Counted from the stretch's first letter, positions 54,130 through 63,434 are shown. The stretch: DNA of 64,000 nt from Micromonospora sp. NBC_01699 (GCF_036250065.1 NZ_CP109199.1:1674001-1738000), one strand, 5' to 3'. Notes: generated by a model from the letters alone, not told the origin. Translations and numbers: made by a program.

Positions 54130-54849
54130 ATGTCCCAGCCCCTGAACGGTCCCGACGACCCGCCACCGGTCGATCCGACCACCCCACTGCCACCGGTGAC
54201 CGCCCCGGGTGCCGCCTACGCCCCGCCGCCGTACCACCCGCCGGTCTCCGCGCTTCCGACGCCGGGAGCGCCCGTTCCCGGCGGCTCGCAGCCGTACCCG
54301 GGCGTCCCGGTCTCCGGTGGTCCGCAGCCGTATCCGGGAGCGCCGATGTCGGGTGTGCCGATGTCGGGTGTGCCGGTCGGGCAGCCGATGTCCGCGCCGC
54401 CGGGACCCGGCCTGCCGTACGGACCTCCGCCGCCGGTTGCCGGTGGTCGCCGCCGGACGGTGCTGGTGCTGTCGATCGTCGTCGCGCTGCTCTTCAGCGT
54501 CGGTGCGGTGATGACCGGCCTGTTCGTCACCAAGAACAACGAGCTGACCCGGACCGAGCGGGAACTCGGCGGCCAGGTCGCCGACCGGGACACCCGGTTG
54601 GCCGCGAACTCGCGCGAGATCGAGCGGCTCAACCGGGGTCTGGAGGCGGCCAACGACCGGATCAAGGCGGTGGAGCAGGACCTGACCGGGACCAAGAACG
54701 ACCGGGACGAGCAGGCCCGGCAGAAGGCGGTCATCGCCAACTGCCTCGACCTGTTCAGCAAGGCGATGACCGCGACCAGCGAGTCCGCCTTCAAGAAGGC
54801 GATCGACGAGGCGGACAAGGTCTGCGCGGAGGCCGACGGCTACCTCTGA
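54130..54849 (+). CDS. Proline-rich single-pass membrane protein with coiled coil
   Basis: A 239-residue protein. The Pro/Gly/Ser/Tyr-rich N terminus (1-105, repeats of GGSQPYPGVPVSG type and SGVPM) resembles that of the preceding protease. One transmembrane helix (110-133) leads to an outside coiled coil (about 136-190, LTRTERELGGQVADRDTRLA) and a small helical end with Cys at about 204 and 233. Unknown family. It follows the protease by 49 bp with a GGAGGAAA ribosome site, so the two are probably one operon and may form a complex. Confidence 0.6.
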   Translation: MSQPLNGPDDPPPVDPTTPLPPVTAPGAAYAPPPYHPPVSALPTPGAPVPGGSQPYPGVPVSGGPQPYPGAPMSGVPMSGVPVGQPMSAPPGPGLPYGPPPPVAGGRRRTVLVLSIVVALLFSVGAVMTGLFVTKNNELTRTERELGGQVADRDTRLAANSREIERLNRGLEAANDRIKAVEQDLTGTKNDRDEQARQKAVIANCLDLFSKAMTATSESAFKKAIDEADKVCAEADGYL

Positions 54850-54909
54850 CCGGGAAGACCGGCCGATGACCGGGAAGGTACGGCCGATGACCGGGAAGGT
54901 CCGGCCGAC
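54848..54909. repeat. Three 20-21-bp tandem units after the membrane-protein stop
   Basis: gaccgggaag...ggccgat-type units at 54848, 54868 and 54889 (20, 21, 21 bp), with few changes. The first overlaps the stop codon. Each contains gaccggg/ccggcc words that can fold. Confidence 0.75.
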
Positions 54910-54947
54910 GGCGCGGCCGGGTGGGTCGGCTGCCCGGCGCGGGTGGG

Positions 54948-55520
54948 TCAGGCGGCGCCGGCCGGGCGGCGGTCGGACAGCGCGGTCACCCCGGGCGGGG
55001 GCAGCCCGGCGGTCGACGCCAGCAGTGTGCACCAGCCGAGCAGGTGGGCGTGCAGGTCGGCGCCGAGCGGGGTCCAGGAGGCCCGGATCTCGATGTCACC
55101 GGCGGCCGGTGGCCCGGCCAGGTCGCCGAACCGGGTGGACATGGTCTGCGTCACCGTGCCGCCCAGGGCCCGGTGGTCGGCGCCCTGCGCGTCCAGCGCG
55201 TCGGTGAGCCAGGTCCAGCCGACCGAGGGCAGCAGCGGGTCGGCCGCGAGGTCGATCTCCAGCTCCGCGGTCACGTACGTCACCAGGCGTAGGGTTCCCT
55301 CCCACGCCTCGTGACCGGCGGGGTCGTGCAGCAGGATGAGCCGCCCGGTGGCGACCTCGTCACCGTCGCGCAGGACGCTGGCGCTGAGCGCGAAGGCGTA
55401 CGGGGCGAGCCGCTGCGGGGCGCCGACCTCTTCGAGCAGGATCTCGTCCCGGGGCGGGGCCGCGCGCAGACCGGCCACCGCGCGGGTGAACGTCTCGGGT
55501 AGCACGATCGGGGCGGCCAT
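54948..55520 (-). CDS. DUF3000 protein
   Basis: A 190-residue protein: [20 protein letters not shown], then [34 protein letters not shown] and [20 protein letters not shown]. This is DUF3000 (Rv2680 type), always near hemE and rnd in actinobacteria and of unknown function. ATG 55520 is preceded six bases upstream by TAGGCT, a leaderless-type promoter. It is divergent from hemE with 117 bp between starts. Confidence 0.87.
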   Translation of the reverse strand: MAAPIVLPETFTRAVAGLRAAPPRDEILLEEVGAPQRLAPYAFALSASVLRDGDEVATGRLILLHDPAGHEAWEGTLRLVTYVTAELEIDLAADPLLPSVGWTWLTDALDAQGADHRALGGTVTQTMSTRFGDLAGPPAAGDIEIRASWTPLGADLHAHLLGWCTLLASTAGLPPPGVTALSDRRPAGAA

Positions 55521-55526
55521 GTTCGC

Positions 55527-55532
55527 AGCCTA
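55527..55532 (-). promoter_or_regulatory. -10 box for a leaderless DUF3000 transcript
   Basis: On the minus strand TAGGCT ends six bases before ATG 55520. Confidence 0.45.
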
Positions 55533-55637
55533 AGCCGACCGGTGGCGTGGCGGGGGATCGGCGCGCCGTCCGCGTTCGTGCTCACAAATGGCCCGGCCCC
55601 CTCCGCTGCCACCATCGGGCGTGGCACGATTGCGCCG

Positions 55638-56720
55638 ATGACCACCACGATTGCCGGAAACGTGAGCCGGGGCGGGGAACCAGCCCCGGCGGGCCCCGCC
55701 GACTCTCCGTTCGTCCGCGCCTGCCGACGGCTGCCGGTGCCGCACACCCCGGTCTGGTTCATGCGGCAGGCCGGCCGCTCGCTGCCGGAGTACCGCGAAC
55801 TGCGGGCCGGCGTGCCGATGCTGGAGTCGTGCCGGCGGCCGGAACTGGTCCACGAGATCACCATGCAGCCGGTACGCCGGCACGGCGTGGACGCCGCGAT
55901 CCTGTTCAGCGACATCGTGGTGCCGGTCGCCGCGGCCGGAATCGACCTGGAGATCGTGCCGGGGACCGGTCCGGTGGTCGCCGAGCCGGTGCGTGCCGCC
56001 GCCGACGTGGACCGGATCCGGCCGATCGACGCCGCCGATCTCTCCTTTGTGGACGAGGCGGTCCGGCTGCTCGTCGCCGACCTCGGCGACACGCCGTTGA
56101 TCGGGTTCGCCGGGGCGCCGTTCACCCTCGCCAGCTACCTGGTCGAGGGCGGCCCGTCGCGTACGCACGTGAAGACGAAGGCCCTGATGTACGGCGCGCC
56201 CGAAATCTGGCACGCGCTCTGCGCCCGGCTGGGCGACATCACCGAGGAGTTCCTCCGGGTGCAGGTGAACGCGGGTGCGTCTGCGATCCAGCTGTTCGAC
56301 TCCTGGGCCGGGGCGCTCTCCGAGGCCGACTACCGGCGGTTCGTGCTGCCGCACTCGACCCGGGTGCTGGCGAGCCTGGCCGACGCGGGCGTGCCCCGGA
56401 TCCACTTCGGTGTGGGCACCGCGGAACTACTCGGCGCGATGGGCGAGGCCGGGGCCGACGTGGTCGGGGTCGACTGGCGTACGCCACTGGACGCCGCCAC
56501 CGTACGGATCGGCCCGGACAGGGCGGTGCAGGGCAACCTGGACCCGTGCGTGCTGTTCGCCCCGTGGCCGGTGGTCGAGGCCGAGGTGCGCCGGATCCTG
56601 GCCGAGGGCGAGTCGACTCCGGGACACGTGTTCAACCTCGGCCACGGCGTCCTGCCGGAGACCGATCCCGACGTGCTGACCCGGGTGGTCGCGTTGGTGC
56701 ACGAGGCATCCGCCCGCTGA
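55638..56720 (+). CDS. hemE: Uroporphyrinogen III decarboxylase
   Basis: A 360-residue enzyme with the family signature [19 protein letters not shown] (substrate-binding Arg and Gly), [16 protein letters not shown] (catalytic Asp), [16 protein letters not shown] and a C-terminal [14 protein letters not shown]. It converts uroporphyrinogen III to coproporphyrinogen III in the cytoplasm. ATG 55638 is chosen because the conserved part begins soon after; cACGAT seven bases upstream is a weak -10. It is the first of three heme genes in a row. Confidence 0.95.
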   Translation: MTTTIAGNVSRGGEPAPAGPADSPFVRACRRLPVPHTPVWFMRQAGRSLPEYRELRAGVPMLESCRRPELVHEITMQPVRRHGVDAAILFSDIVVPVAAAGIDLEIVPGTGPVVAEPVRAAADVDRIRPIDAADLSFVDEAVRLLVADLGDTPLIGFAGAPFTLASYLVEGGPSRTHVKTKALMYGAPEIWHALCARLGDITEEFLRVQVNAGASAIQLFDSWAGALSEADYRRFVLPHSTRVLASLADAGVPRIHFGVGTAELLGAMGEAGADVVGVDWRTPLDAATVRIGPDRAVQGNLDPCVLFAPWPVVEAEVRRILAEGESTPGHVFNLGHGVLPETDPDVLTRVVALVHEASAR

Positions 56721-56739
56721 TCATGGAAGCTTGCTGAGC

Positions 56740-58218
56740 ATGGAAACCGGTACGCGGGACGACGCGGCGGGACGGCCGGCGCGGATCGCGGTGGTCGGCG
56801 GCGGCATCACCGGTCTCGCCGCCGCGCTGCGGTTGCGGGACCGGGCACCGGACGGCAGCACGATCACCGTCTACGAGCAGTCCGGCTCGCTGGGCGGCAA
56901 GCTGCGTACCGGCAGCGTCGCCGGAGCGCCGGTCGAGTTCGGTGCCGAGGCGTTCCTGACCCGCGACCCCGCCGGGGGCGAGTCGGCGGCGGTCGCCCTG
57001 GCCCGCCGGCTGGGGCTGGGCGAGGACCTGGTGCACCCGGCGACCGGGCAGGCGGCGATCGCGTTGCGTGGCCGGCTGCTGCCCGTACCCGGCGGCACGC
57101 TGGTCGGCGTACCCGGAGATCTGGAAAAGGTGTCCGCGCTGGCGCAGCCGGCGGCGGACCGGGACCGCGACGGCGGTGGCCCGCTGCTCGGCCCGGACGA
57201 GGACGTCGCCGTCGGTGAGCTGGTCCGGCGCCGGCTCGGCGACGAGGTCGTCGACCGGCTGGTCGACCCGATGCTCGGCGGCGTCTACGCCGGCCGGGCG
57301 GACTCGCTCTCGCTGGCCACCACCATGCCCGGATTGGCCCGCACCGCCCGGATCGAGGGCACCCTGACCGGCGCCGTCCGGGCCGCCCTGGCGGCCTCGC
57401 CCCGCACCCCCGGCCGACCGGTCTTCGCCACCGTGGAGGGCGGGCTGGGTCGGCTGGTCACGGCCGCGGCCGAACACCTGGTGGCACCCGTCGGGGCCGG
57501 CAGCGGTACGGCGGTCGGCGGGGTCCAGATCAGGCTCGGCGCGACGGTACGGGAGCTGGCCCCCACCCCGACCGGCTGGCGGCTGGTGATCGGCCCCACC
57601 CGCGACCCGGAACAGGTCGAGGCGGACGCGGTGGTGCTGGCCCTGCCGGCGCGTCCGGCCGCCCGGCTGCTCGCCGGGGTCGACGTCGGTGTCGGTGCCC
57701 TGGTCGGCCGGCTCGACTACGCCAGCGTGGCGCTGGTCACCCTGGTCGTGCCGGCGGCGACCCTGCCCGACCTCTCCGGTTTCCTGGTGCCGGCGACCGA
57801 GGGCACGCTGACCAAGGCGGCCACCTTCTTCAGCACCAAGTGGGCGCACCAGCGCCGGTCGGACGGGCTGGCGCTGCTGCGCGCCTCGGTCGGCCGCTAC
57901 GGCGAGGAGCACCTGTTGCAGCGCGAGGACGCCGAGCTGGTCGCGGCGGTGCACGGGGAACTGGGTCGACTGCTGCCCGGTGGCGCACTGCCGGCGCCGG
58001 TGGCCAGCCACGTCCAGCGGTGGGGCGGGGCGCTGCCGCAGTACCAGCCGGGACACCTGGAACGGGTGGCGGCGGCGCGGAACACGCTGCGGACGAGCCA
58101 CCCGACGCTGGCGCTGGCCGGCGCCGGCTACGACGGGGTCGGCATGCCGATCTGCGTACGCTCCGGCGAGACCGCCGCGGAAGAGATCGTCAAGGCGTTG
58201 GGAGGAGCCACGGGATGA
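56740..58218 (+). CDS. hemY: Coproporphyrinogen III oxidase (HemY/CgoX type)
   Basis: A 492-residue FAD protein. [20 protein letters not shown] is the dinucleotide fold; [26 protein letters not shown]-like [14 protein letters not shown] and the C-terminal [20 protein letters not shown] complete the monotopic oxidase pattern. In actinobacteria this enzyme oxidises coproporphyrinogen III to coproporphyrin III in the coproporphyrin-dependent heme route. ATG 56740 is preferred over TTG 56731 because ggaag is ten bases before it. Its stop overlaps the hemQ start (ATGA). Confidence 0.92.
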   Translation: METGTRDDAAGRPARIAVVGGGITGLAAALRLRDRAPDGSTITVYEQSGSLGGKLRTGSVAGAPVEFGAEAFLTRDPAGGESAAVALARRLGLGEDLVHPATGQAAIALRGRLLPVPGGTLVGVPGDLEKVSALAQPAADRDRDGGGPLLGPDEDVAVGELVRRRLGDEVVDRLVDPMLGGVYAGRADSLSLATTMPGLARTARIEGTLTGAVRAALAASPRTPGRPVFATVEGGLGRLVTAAAEHLVAPVGAGSGTAVGGVQIRLGATVRELAPTPTGWRLVIGPTRDPEQVEADAVVLALPARPAARLLAGVDVGVGALVGRLDYASVALVTLVVPAATLPDLSGFLVPATEGTLTKAATFFSTKWAHQRRSDGLALLRASVGRYGEEHLLQREDAELVAAVHGELGRLLPGGALPAPVASHVQRWGGALPQYQPGHLERVAAARNTLRTSHPTLALAGAGYDGVGMPICVRSGETAAEEIVKALGGATG

Positions 58219-58931
58219 GCACGGATGCTGGTGCGGAACAGAGCAACGCGGCCCGGCTGCGGGAGCTGAACGACACTGTCCGCTACACCATGTGGTCGGT
58301 CTTCCGGGCCACCGGCCCGCTGCCGGACGACCGGGACCGGATAGCCGCCGAGGTCGAGGCGCTCTTCGCCGACCTGGCGAGCAAGGACGTGGTGGTCCGG
58401 GGCAGCTACGACGTCTCCGCCCTGCGGGCCGACGCGGACCTGCTGATCTGGTGGCACGCGACCACCCCGGACGCGCTCCAGGAGGCGTACGGGCTGTTCC
58501 GGCGTACGGGACTGGGTCGGCAACTGGCACCGGTCTGGTCGCAGATGGCGCTGCACCGGCCGGCGGAGTTCAACAAGAGCCACGTGCCCGCGTTCCTGGC
58601 CGGTGAGCCGGCCCGCGACTACATCTGCGTGTACCCGTTCGTGCGCTCGTACGAGTGGTACCTGCTGCCCGACGCCGAGCGCCGGGAGATGCTCGCCGAG
58701 CACGGCCGGATGGCTCGCGGCTACGCCGACGTACGGGCCAACACGGTCGCCTCGTTCGCCCTCGGCGACTACGAGTGGATGCTCGCCTTCGAGGCCGACG
58801 AACTGCACCGGATCGTCGACCTGATGCGTGACCTGCGCGCCTCCCGGGCCCGCCGGCACGTACGCGAGGAGGTGCCGTTCTACACCGGCCGCCGCCGCTC
58901 GGTCGGCGAACTGGTCGCCAGCCTGCCGTGA
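58215..58931 (+). CDS. hemQ: Coproheme decarboxylase (HemQ/ChdC)
   Basis: A 238-residue chlorite-dismutase-family protein: [40 protein letters not shown] with the catalytic Tyr, and [20 protein letters not shown] with the proximal region. It decarboxylates two propionates of iron-coproporphyrin III, using H2O2, to give heme b. GGGAGGAG lies before ATG 58215, which overlaps the hemY stop. A perfect hairpin follows the stop, so hemE-hemY-hemQ is a self-contained operon. Confidence 0.95.
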   Translation: MSTDAGAEQSNAARLRELNDTVRYTMWSVFRATGPLPDDRDRIAAEVEALFADLASKDVVVRGSYDVSALRADADLLIWWHATTPDALQEAYGLFRRTGLGRQLAPVWSQMALHRPAEFNKSHVPAFLAGEPARDYICVYPFVRSYEWYLLPDAERREMLAEHGRMARGYADVRANTVASFALGDYEWMLAFEADELHRIVDLMRDLRASRARRHVREEVPFYTGRRRSVGELVASLP

Positions 58932-58932
58932 G

Positions 58933-58975
58933 CGCGGTGCGGGCCACGGCGTTTCCTGCCGTGGCCCGCACCGCG
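58933..58975. terminator. Perfect 18-bp hairpin after hemQ
   Basis: 58933-58950 pairs with 58958-58975 around gtttcct, between the convergent hemQ and lectin-enzyme genes. It is the longest exact terminator-type stem in the window. Confidence 0.9.
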
Positions 58976-58983
58976 TTACCCGA

Positions 58984-61188
58984 TCACGGGTAGTTGACCA
59001 GCGTGGCGACGTTGTCGGCCGAGTTCGCCGGGTCGCCGACGTTGTTGACGATGTTGCGGATGGTGCCGGTCCCGCCGAGCGACACGGTGGTCATGTTGTG
59101 TAGCCGGACGCCGGCCCGGTTCGGCACCTCGAACGAGTGCCCCAGCACCACACTCGGGTTGCTGCTGAAGAAGCAGTAGCTGCCCAGCCCCCAGGCTTCG
59201 TGCGTGGTCACCGAGTCGGCCACCTTGTACGCCGCGTACCCCTGTTGCGAGCCGTTCTGCCAGCTCGCCTGGTTCGGCACGTCGTACGGGATCTCGTTCT
59301 GGTAGAAGTACGTCCTGCCCCGTTCGCCGTTCCAGATGGTCTGGTACTTCTGGTAGTGCTCGACGAAGAGGCCGTACATGGTGACGTCGTTGCCGTTGAC
59401 GATCAGGCCGGTGTCGGCGGTGTTGACGTTCCAGCCGACCCCGTAGCTGTGGTCCCCGCGCCAGATCCACAGGTGGTCGCCGATCACGTTCGAGCTGTTC
59501 ACCCGCAGGCTGACGGTGGCCTTGCCGACCGCCGCGCCGCCGACCCGGAAGTAGACGTCGTGCAGCGAGGTGGGGTTGGCCGAGTGGTTGGCCGACGAGC
59601 CGGTCGGGCCGACCTCCATCAGCACCGGCGAGTTGACCGGTCCGGCGTCGAACAGCAGCCCGGCGACCTTCACCCCGTCGACGTCGGCGACGCTCATCGC
59701 GACGATGCCGTTGTCCGGCATCAGGGTGGCCAGGCCGAGGCCGAGCACTACCGTGTCCGGCCGGGTCACCCGCAGGGTGTCGTTCAGGTGGTAGATCCCC
59801 GGGGTGAACAGCAGGTGCTTCCCCTGGGCCAGTTGCGCGTTGATGGTCGCGGCGGTGGCGCCGGGCTTGACCACGAAGAACTGGCCGATCGGCAGGGACG
59901 TACCGGCCGGGGCGCCGGACGCCCAGCTGGTGCCGGTCGTGTTGGTCCGGACCGCCGGTACGAACACCTGGTAGTTGCCGGCCTGGTCGACGTAGAGGAA
60001 CGGCTTCTCGCGTACCACCGGCGTCTGGGCGACGGTGGTGAACGGCGGGTTCGGGAAGCTGTTGGCCGGGGCGTTGACCGCGCCGACGAAGACCATGTTC
60101 CAGTTCGAGCCGGTCCAGCTGCCCCACTGGGTGTTGCGGGACAGCCACTGCTGCTGTGAGCCGGAGCGGACCTGGCCGTCGATGCGGGTGTCGGCGAGCA
60201 GGCCGCCGCTGGACCAGCCGCCGTCGTCGAGCTGAAGATTTCCGCGTACGTGCATGCGGCGGTAGGCGGCGGCCTGGGAGACGGCCCAGCGGTCGGTGCC
60301 CGACGGCGGGTTGACCGACAGGTTCTCCGCGCCGCGCCAGAAGTTGTGCGTGGCGTTGCCCTGGAACCAGTCCGCCTCGACGTGCACGCCGCCGTTGATG
60401 GTGACGCTGTCGGGCAGGTAGCCGAGCCCGGCGACCTGGGTGTAGAAGCCGACGTTCACGTCCACGTTGTACGTGCCGGGCTTGAACAGCAGCGCGTACC
60501 GGTTGTTGCCGAACTGGTTGCTCTCCTGCTGCTGGAAGACGGTGTTGAGACGGCTCTGGATGGTCGCTGCGGGCATCGACGGGTCGAAGACGGAGACATT
60601 CGGTCCCAGGTCCACGTTGCCTCCCGGTGGCGGTGTCGTCGGTGCGGTCGGCGTCGGCGTCGGATTGCCGCCGCCGGTGGGCAGGACCCATTGTTGGTTG
60701 GGTCCACCGAAACACTCCCAGATTTGCAGCGGCGTGCCGTCGGCGGAGGAGGGGCCGGTGGCGTCGAGGCACTTGTTCGCCGTCGGGTTGCGCAGCAGGC
60801 CGGCGCTGGCGGTCCACTGTTGGGCGCCGCTGCCGTTGCAGTCCCAGATCTGCACCCTGGCCCCGTTGGCGGTGGACGCGCTCGCCACGTCGAGGCACTT
60901 GCCCAGGGCCCGGATGGTGCCGTCGTCGCCGACGGTCCACTGTTGGGCGGTGCTGCCGTTGCAGGTGTAGAGCTGCACCCTGGTTCCGTTGGCGTTGCTG
61001 GCGGCGGCGATGTCGACGCACTTGCCGCCGTACCCGGTGATGGCGCCGGTGGTGGCGGCCAGGGCGTGGGTGACGCCGACCGCGCCCACCGCGAGCCCGA
61101 CCGCGACGGTGGCGAGTACGGCGACGATGCGGGGCCGGATCCGGCCGACGGTCCTGCTGCTGGGGGTCATGGCGCTGCTCGGGGTCAT
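58984..61188 (-). CDS. Secreted ricin-B lectin/right-handed beta-helix protein (GH55-like)
   Basis: A 734-residue exported protein. A basic start and IVAVLATVAVGLAVGAVGVT form the signal peptide. Residues about 45-170 are a ricin-B/CBM13 trefoil with three repeats (GKCVDIAAASNANGTRVQLY, GKCLDVASASTANGARVQIW, NKCLDATGPSSADGTPLQIW, each followed by QQW). A Thr/Pro linker (TPTPTAPTTPPPGG) leads to about 530 residues of beta-helix (SVTINGGVHVEADWFQ, VIGDHLWIWRGDHSYGVG). The second part resembles GH55 beta-1,3-glucanase-like proteins; activity is unproven. ATG 61188 follows AGAAGGAAG; upstream ATGs lack a ribosome site. Confidence 0.7.
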   Translation of the reverse strand: MTPSSAMTPSSRTVGRIRPRIVAVLATVAVGLAVGAVGVTHALAATTGAITGYGGKCVDIAAASNANGTRVQLYTCNGSTAQQWTVGDDGTIRALGKCLDVASASTANGARVQIWDCNGSGAQQWTASAGLLRNPTANKCLDATGPSSADGTPLQIWECFGGPNQQWVLPTGGGNPTPTPTAPTTPPPGGNVDLGPNVSVFDPSMPAATIQSRLNTVFQQQESNQFGNNRYALLFKPGTYNVDVNVGFYTQVAGLGYLPDSVTINGGVHVEADWFQGNATHNFWRGAENLSVNPPSGTDRWAVSQAAAYRRMHVRGNLQLDDGGWSSGGLLADTRIDGQVRSGSQQQWLSRNTQWGSWTGSNWNMVFVGAVNAPANSFPNPPFTTVAQTPVVREKPFLYVDQAGNYQVFVPAVRTNTTGTSWASGAPAGTSLPIGQFFVVKPGATAATINAQLAQGKHLLFTPGIYHLNDTLRVTRPDTVVLGLGLATLMPDNGIVAMSVADVDGVKVAGLLFDAGPVNSPVLMEVGPTGSSANHSANPTSLHDVYFRVGGAAVGKATVSLRVNSSNVIGDHLWIWRGDHSYGVGWNVNTADTGLIVNGNDVTMYGLFVEHYQKYQTIWNGERGRTYFYQNEIPYDVPNQASWQNGSQQGYAAYKVADSVTTHEAWGLGSYCFFSSNPSVVLGHSFEVPNRAGVRLHNMTTVSLGGTGTIRNIVNNVGDPANSADNVATLVNYP

Positions 61189-61234
61189 GGCGCTTCCTTC
61201 TCGCCGGCTGCCCGCCGACGGCGGCATAGCAGTG

Positions 61235-61250
61235 ACTGATGTCAATCAGT
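61235..61250. promoter_or_regulatory. Inverted repeat actgat-gtca-atcagt
   Basis: A 6-bp-arm palindrome lies in the 258-bp divergent region between the lectin enzyme and the acetate-type transporter, about 47 bp before ATG 61188. On the minus strand TTGACA (overlapping it) and TAAAGT nearby could be promoter elements, so it may be an operator. Confidence 0.35.
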
Positions 61251-61446
61251 TCACAAACTTTACAGATTGGCCGAAGGCTATTCCGGCCATGGGGGGAAGT
61301 CAACATATGACCGAAAAAGCTCCCCGTGGTCGCGACCGACGACAAGCCGCCACATCCGGTGTAATGCCTGTTCGGGCGGGTAGTCGGCAACCGCTACGGG
61401 CCCAGCCGCGTCAGGCGGTGAGATCCGCTGGAGAAGGAGTCTGGAG

Positions 61447-62199
61447 ATGTCTCACATGTCACGCCCCGGACCACCGATACGCGGCCATGACGGCCACGAC
61501 GGCCACGACGGCGAGTTCGAGTTCTGGCGCAACCACGCCACCGTCGTCCTGCAACCGGTGGCCGCCCCGTCGATCCTCGGGCTCTTCGGCTTCGCCGCCG
61601 CCACCTTCGTCGTCGGCGCGAACCTGGCCGGCTGGTACGGCAACTCGACCACCCCGCAGTTCCTCTTCCCGTTCGCCGCGTTCCTCGGCGGCCTGGCCCA
61701 GTTCCTGGCCGGGATGTGGGCGTACCGGGCGCGGGACGGGCTGGCCACCGCCATGCACGGGATCTGGGGCGCCTTCTGGCTGTCGTACGGGCTGCTCTTC
61801 CTGCTGATCGCGATCGGCGTACTGACCCAGCCCACGCCGTTCGTGGCCCTCGGCTACTGGTTCATCGCACTCGCCGCGATCACCTGGTCCGGTGCGGCTG
61901 CCGCCCTGGCGGTGAACCTCGGGCTCGCCGGGGTGCTGATCACCCTCGCCGCCGGTGCGACCACCTTCGGCGTCGGCCAGATCTCCGACAGCTCCGCCTG
62001 GCGGACGACCGGCGCCTGGCTCTTCGTCGTCTCGGCCCTGATCGCCTGGTACACCGCCACCGCGATGATGCTGGAGGCGACCTACGGGCGGGTCATCCTG
62101 CCGATCGGCAAGCGCCACGGCGTCAACGTGCCCGGCCGACAGCCCCGCCAGAACATCCAGTTCGTCTCCGGCGAACCGGGCATCAAGGTCGGCCAGTAG
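61447..62199 (+). CDS. AceTr (GPR1/FUN34/YaaH, SatP-like) acetate/succinate transporter
   Basis: A 250-residue protein with six transmembrane helices. The family start motif NPAPLGL appears as AAPSILGLFGFAAATFV; FPFAAFLGGLAQFLAGMWAY and the last helix WLFVVSALIAWYTATAMMLE are typical. It carries acetate or related monocarboxylates across the cytoplasmic membrane. The N terminus has the unusual repeat GHDGHDGHDG (9-bp DNA units), a possible metal-binding arm. gagaaggagtctggag precedes ATG 61447. A strong terminator follows. Confidence 0.85.
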   Translation: MSHMSRPGPPIRGHDGHDGHDGEFEFWRNHATVVLQPVAAPSILGLFGFAAATFVVGANLAGWYGNSTTPQFLFPFAAFLGGLAQFLAGMWAYRARDGLATAMHGIWGAFWLSYGLLFLLIAIGVLTQPTPFVALGYWFIALAAITWSGAAAALAVNLGLAGVLITLAAGATTFGVGQISDSSAWRTTGAWLFVVSALIAWYTATAMMLEATYGRVILPIGKRHGVNVPGRQPRQNIQFVSGEPGIKVGQ

Positions 62200-62295
62200 C
62201 CTGGTGGTGGATTGAGCGGCGACTTCTACTCCGAAGACGACGCCGATACTGCAAGCAGTGCGCATGAGGGTGGAAAAACGGGTAGGTCGGCTACA

Positions 62296-62330
62296 AAGAA
62301 GGGCCCCAGCATCGCGCTGGGGCCCTTCTT
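62296..62330. terminator. Perfect 15-bp hairpin
   Basis: aagaagggccccagc (62296-62310) pairs with 62316-62330 around atcgc, ending in tt. It separates the transporter from the convergent DUF397 gene. Confidence 0.88.
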
Positions 62331-62382
62331 AGCTGGAAATCTGTCTGACAGGGAGACCAAACTTCCGTAGTCGATCGAGTGA

Positions 62383-62577
62383 CTAACTGGCACTCGACGC
62401 GAAGCTGACGAACGCCCGCCACGCCTCCGGCCCGAAGGTCAGGGTACCGCCGTCGCGGTCCTTGGTGTCCCGGACGAGCACCCGGCCAGGGAGGTTGTCG
62501 GCCACTTCCACGCAGTCACCGTTGCCGCTGCCGTTGCTGCGGCTGCTCTTGCGCCATGCGGCGTGGGTGAGATTCAC
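62383..62577 (-). CDS. DUF397 protein
   Basis: A 64-residue protein: AAWRKSSRSNGSGNGDCVEV, VLVRDTKDRDGGTLTFGPEA and WRAFVSFASS, the complete DUF397 pattern. In streptomycetes and relatives DUF397 genes accompany XRE-DUF5753 regulators and may work as their small partner or antitoxin-like switch (WhiJ/BldB-type systems). GTG 62577 lies two bases after the stop of the regulator and has gaaggaagg upstream. Confidence 0.9.
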   Translation of the reverse strand: MNLTHAAWRKSSRSNGSGNGDCVEVADNLPGRVLVRDTKDRDGGTLTFGPEAWRAFVSFASSAS

Positions 62578-62579
62578 GG

Positions 62580-63434
62580 CTAGCCTTCCTTCATCCAATA
62601 ATCGCGCGCACGTTCGATTGCCGTGCGTGACTCGTCGGGGCCTGTTGCTACCGCCCGTAGGTGGTCAAAGGCGAGCGTATACCGGCTCACATAATCCTCT
62701 TGCTCGACGTGCGAATCACCGGTCAGGCTCTCCGTGAAGACGATCGACGGATGCTCCGGGAACGACATGACGCTGAACCCTCCGCCAAGACCGAAGTGCC
62801 AGACTGTCTGCTGCTTGAGTATCTGGACTGTCACCTCGGGCGAGGGGTGAGCCAACCGGTCGAGCTGTTCGGCAAACACCTTCGGTCCGCCTATCGGGCG
62901 GTGCAACAGGGACTCGTCGAGAACAACCCACAAGCTCAGGCTGCCATCGGTTAGCCTCACCTGCCTCGCCATCCGGGCGTCAACGAGCCGGTCGATCTCA
63001 TCCGGGTCGACGCGGCGGGGATCGCTGGCGAACAGGGCTCGGGCGTATCCCTCCGTCTGGAGCAGGCCCGGCATGAAGCCCCAGTTCCAGGAGTTGACGG
63101 CGGTCGCCTCGGCCTCAAATGCGATGTAGGTACTCAGGCCACCTGTGATCACGTGGCGGTAGTCCTCCCACCAGCCTCGGCCACGCCCCTCGCGTGCGAG
63201 CTGCCAGAACTGCTCGTGAGTCTCCTCCGGAACGTTGTACGTCTTGAGGATCAGGAACAGGTCACCCTTGCTGACACCCGACTGGGCCAGTTCAATCCGG
63301 CTGATCTTTCCTTGCGAACACCCGACCAGCCCGGCCGCCTCCTCAGCGGACAGTCCGGCTTCCGTGCGGAGCCTGCGCAGGTCAAGTCCGAGTTGTCTCG
63401 CGCGAACCGTGGGAGTTCGCTTCTGGTCAGGCAC
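62580..63434 (-). CDS. XRE-family regulator with DUF5753 domain
   Basis: A 284-residue regulator. HTH_XRE at about 16-65 (LGLDLRRLRTEAGLSAEEAA, then GLVGCSQGKISRIE); DUF5753 ligand-type domain from about 90 (GWWEDYRHV, FMPGLLQTEGYARALFASDP, LTGDSHVEQEDYVSRYTLAF). WhiJ-like regulators of development or antibiotic genes have this form. GTG 63434 follows gggagagg; longer N-terminal versions would overlap the GntR-like remnant. G+C content is clearly below that of the conserved block. Confidence 0.88.
   Translation of the reverse strand: MPDQKRTPTVRARQLGLDLRRLRTEAGLSAEEAAGLVGCSQGKISRIELAQSGVSKGDLFLILKTYNVPEETHEQFWQLAREGRGRGWWEDYRHVITGGLSTYIAFEAEATAVNSWNWGFMPGLLQTEGYARALFASDPRRVDPDEIDRLVDARMARQVRLTDGSLSLWVVLDESLLHRPIGGPKVFAEQLDRLAHPSPEVTVQILKQQTVWHFGLGGGFSVMSFPEHPSIVFTESLTGDSHVEQEDYVSRYTLAFDHLRAVATGPDESRTAIERARDYWMKEG

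Noticed and set aside
58976-61390. An 804-codon minus-strand frame overlapping the lectin enzyme
   Set aside because: Translation is Arg/Gly/His-rich nonsense; the other frame holds the signal peptide and QxW repeats.
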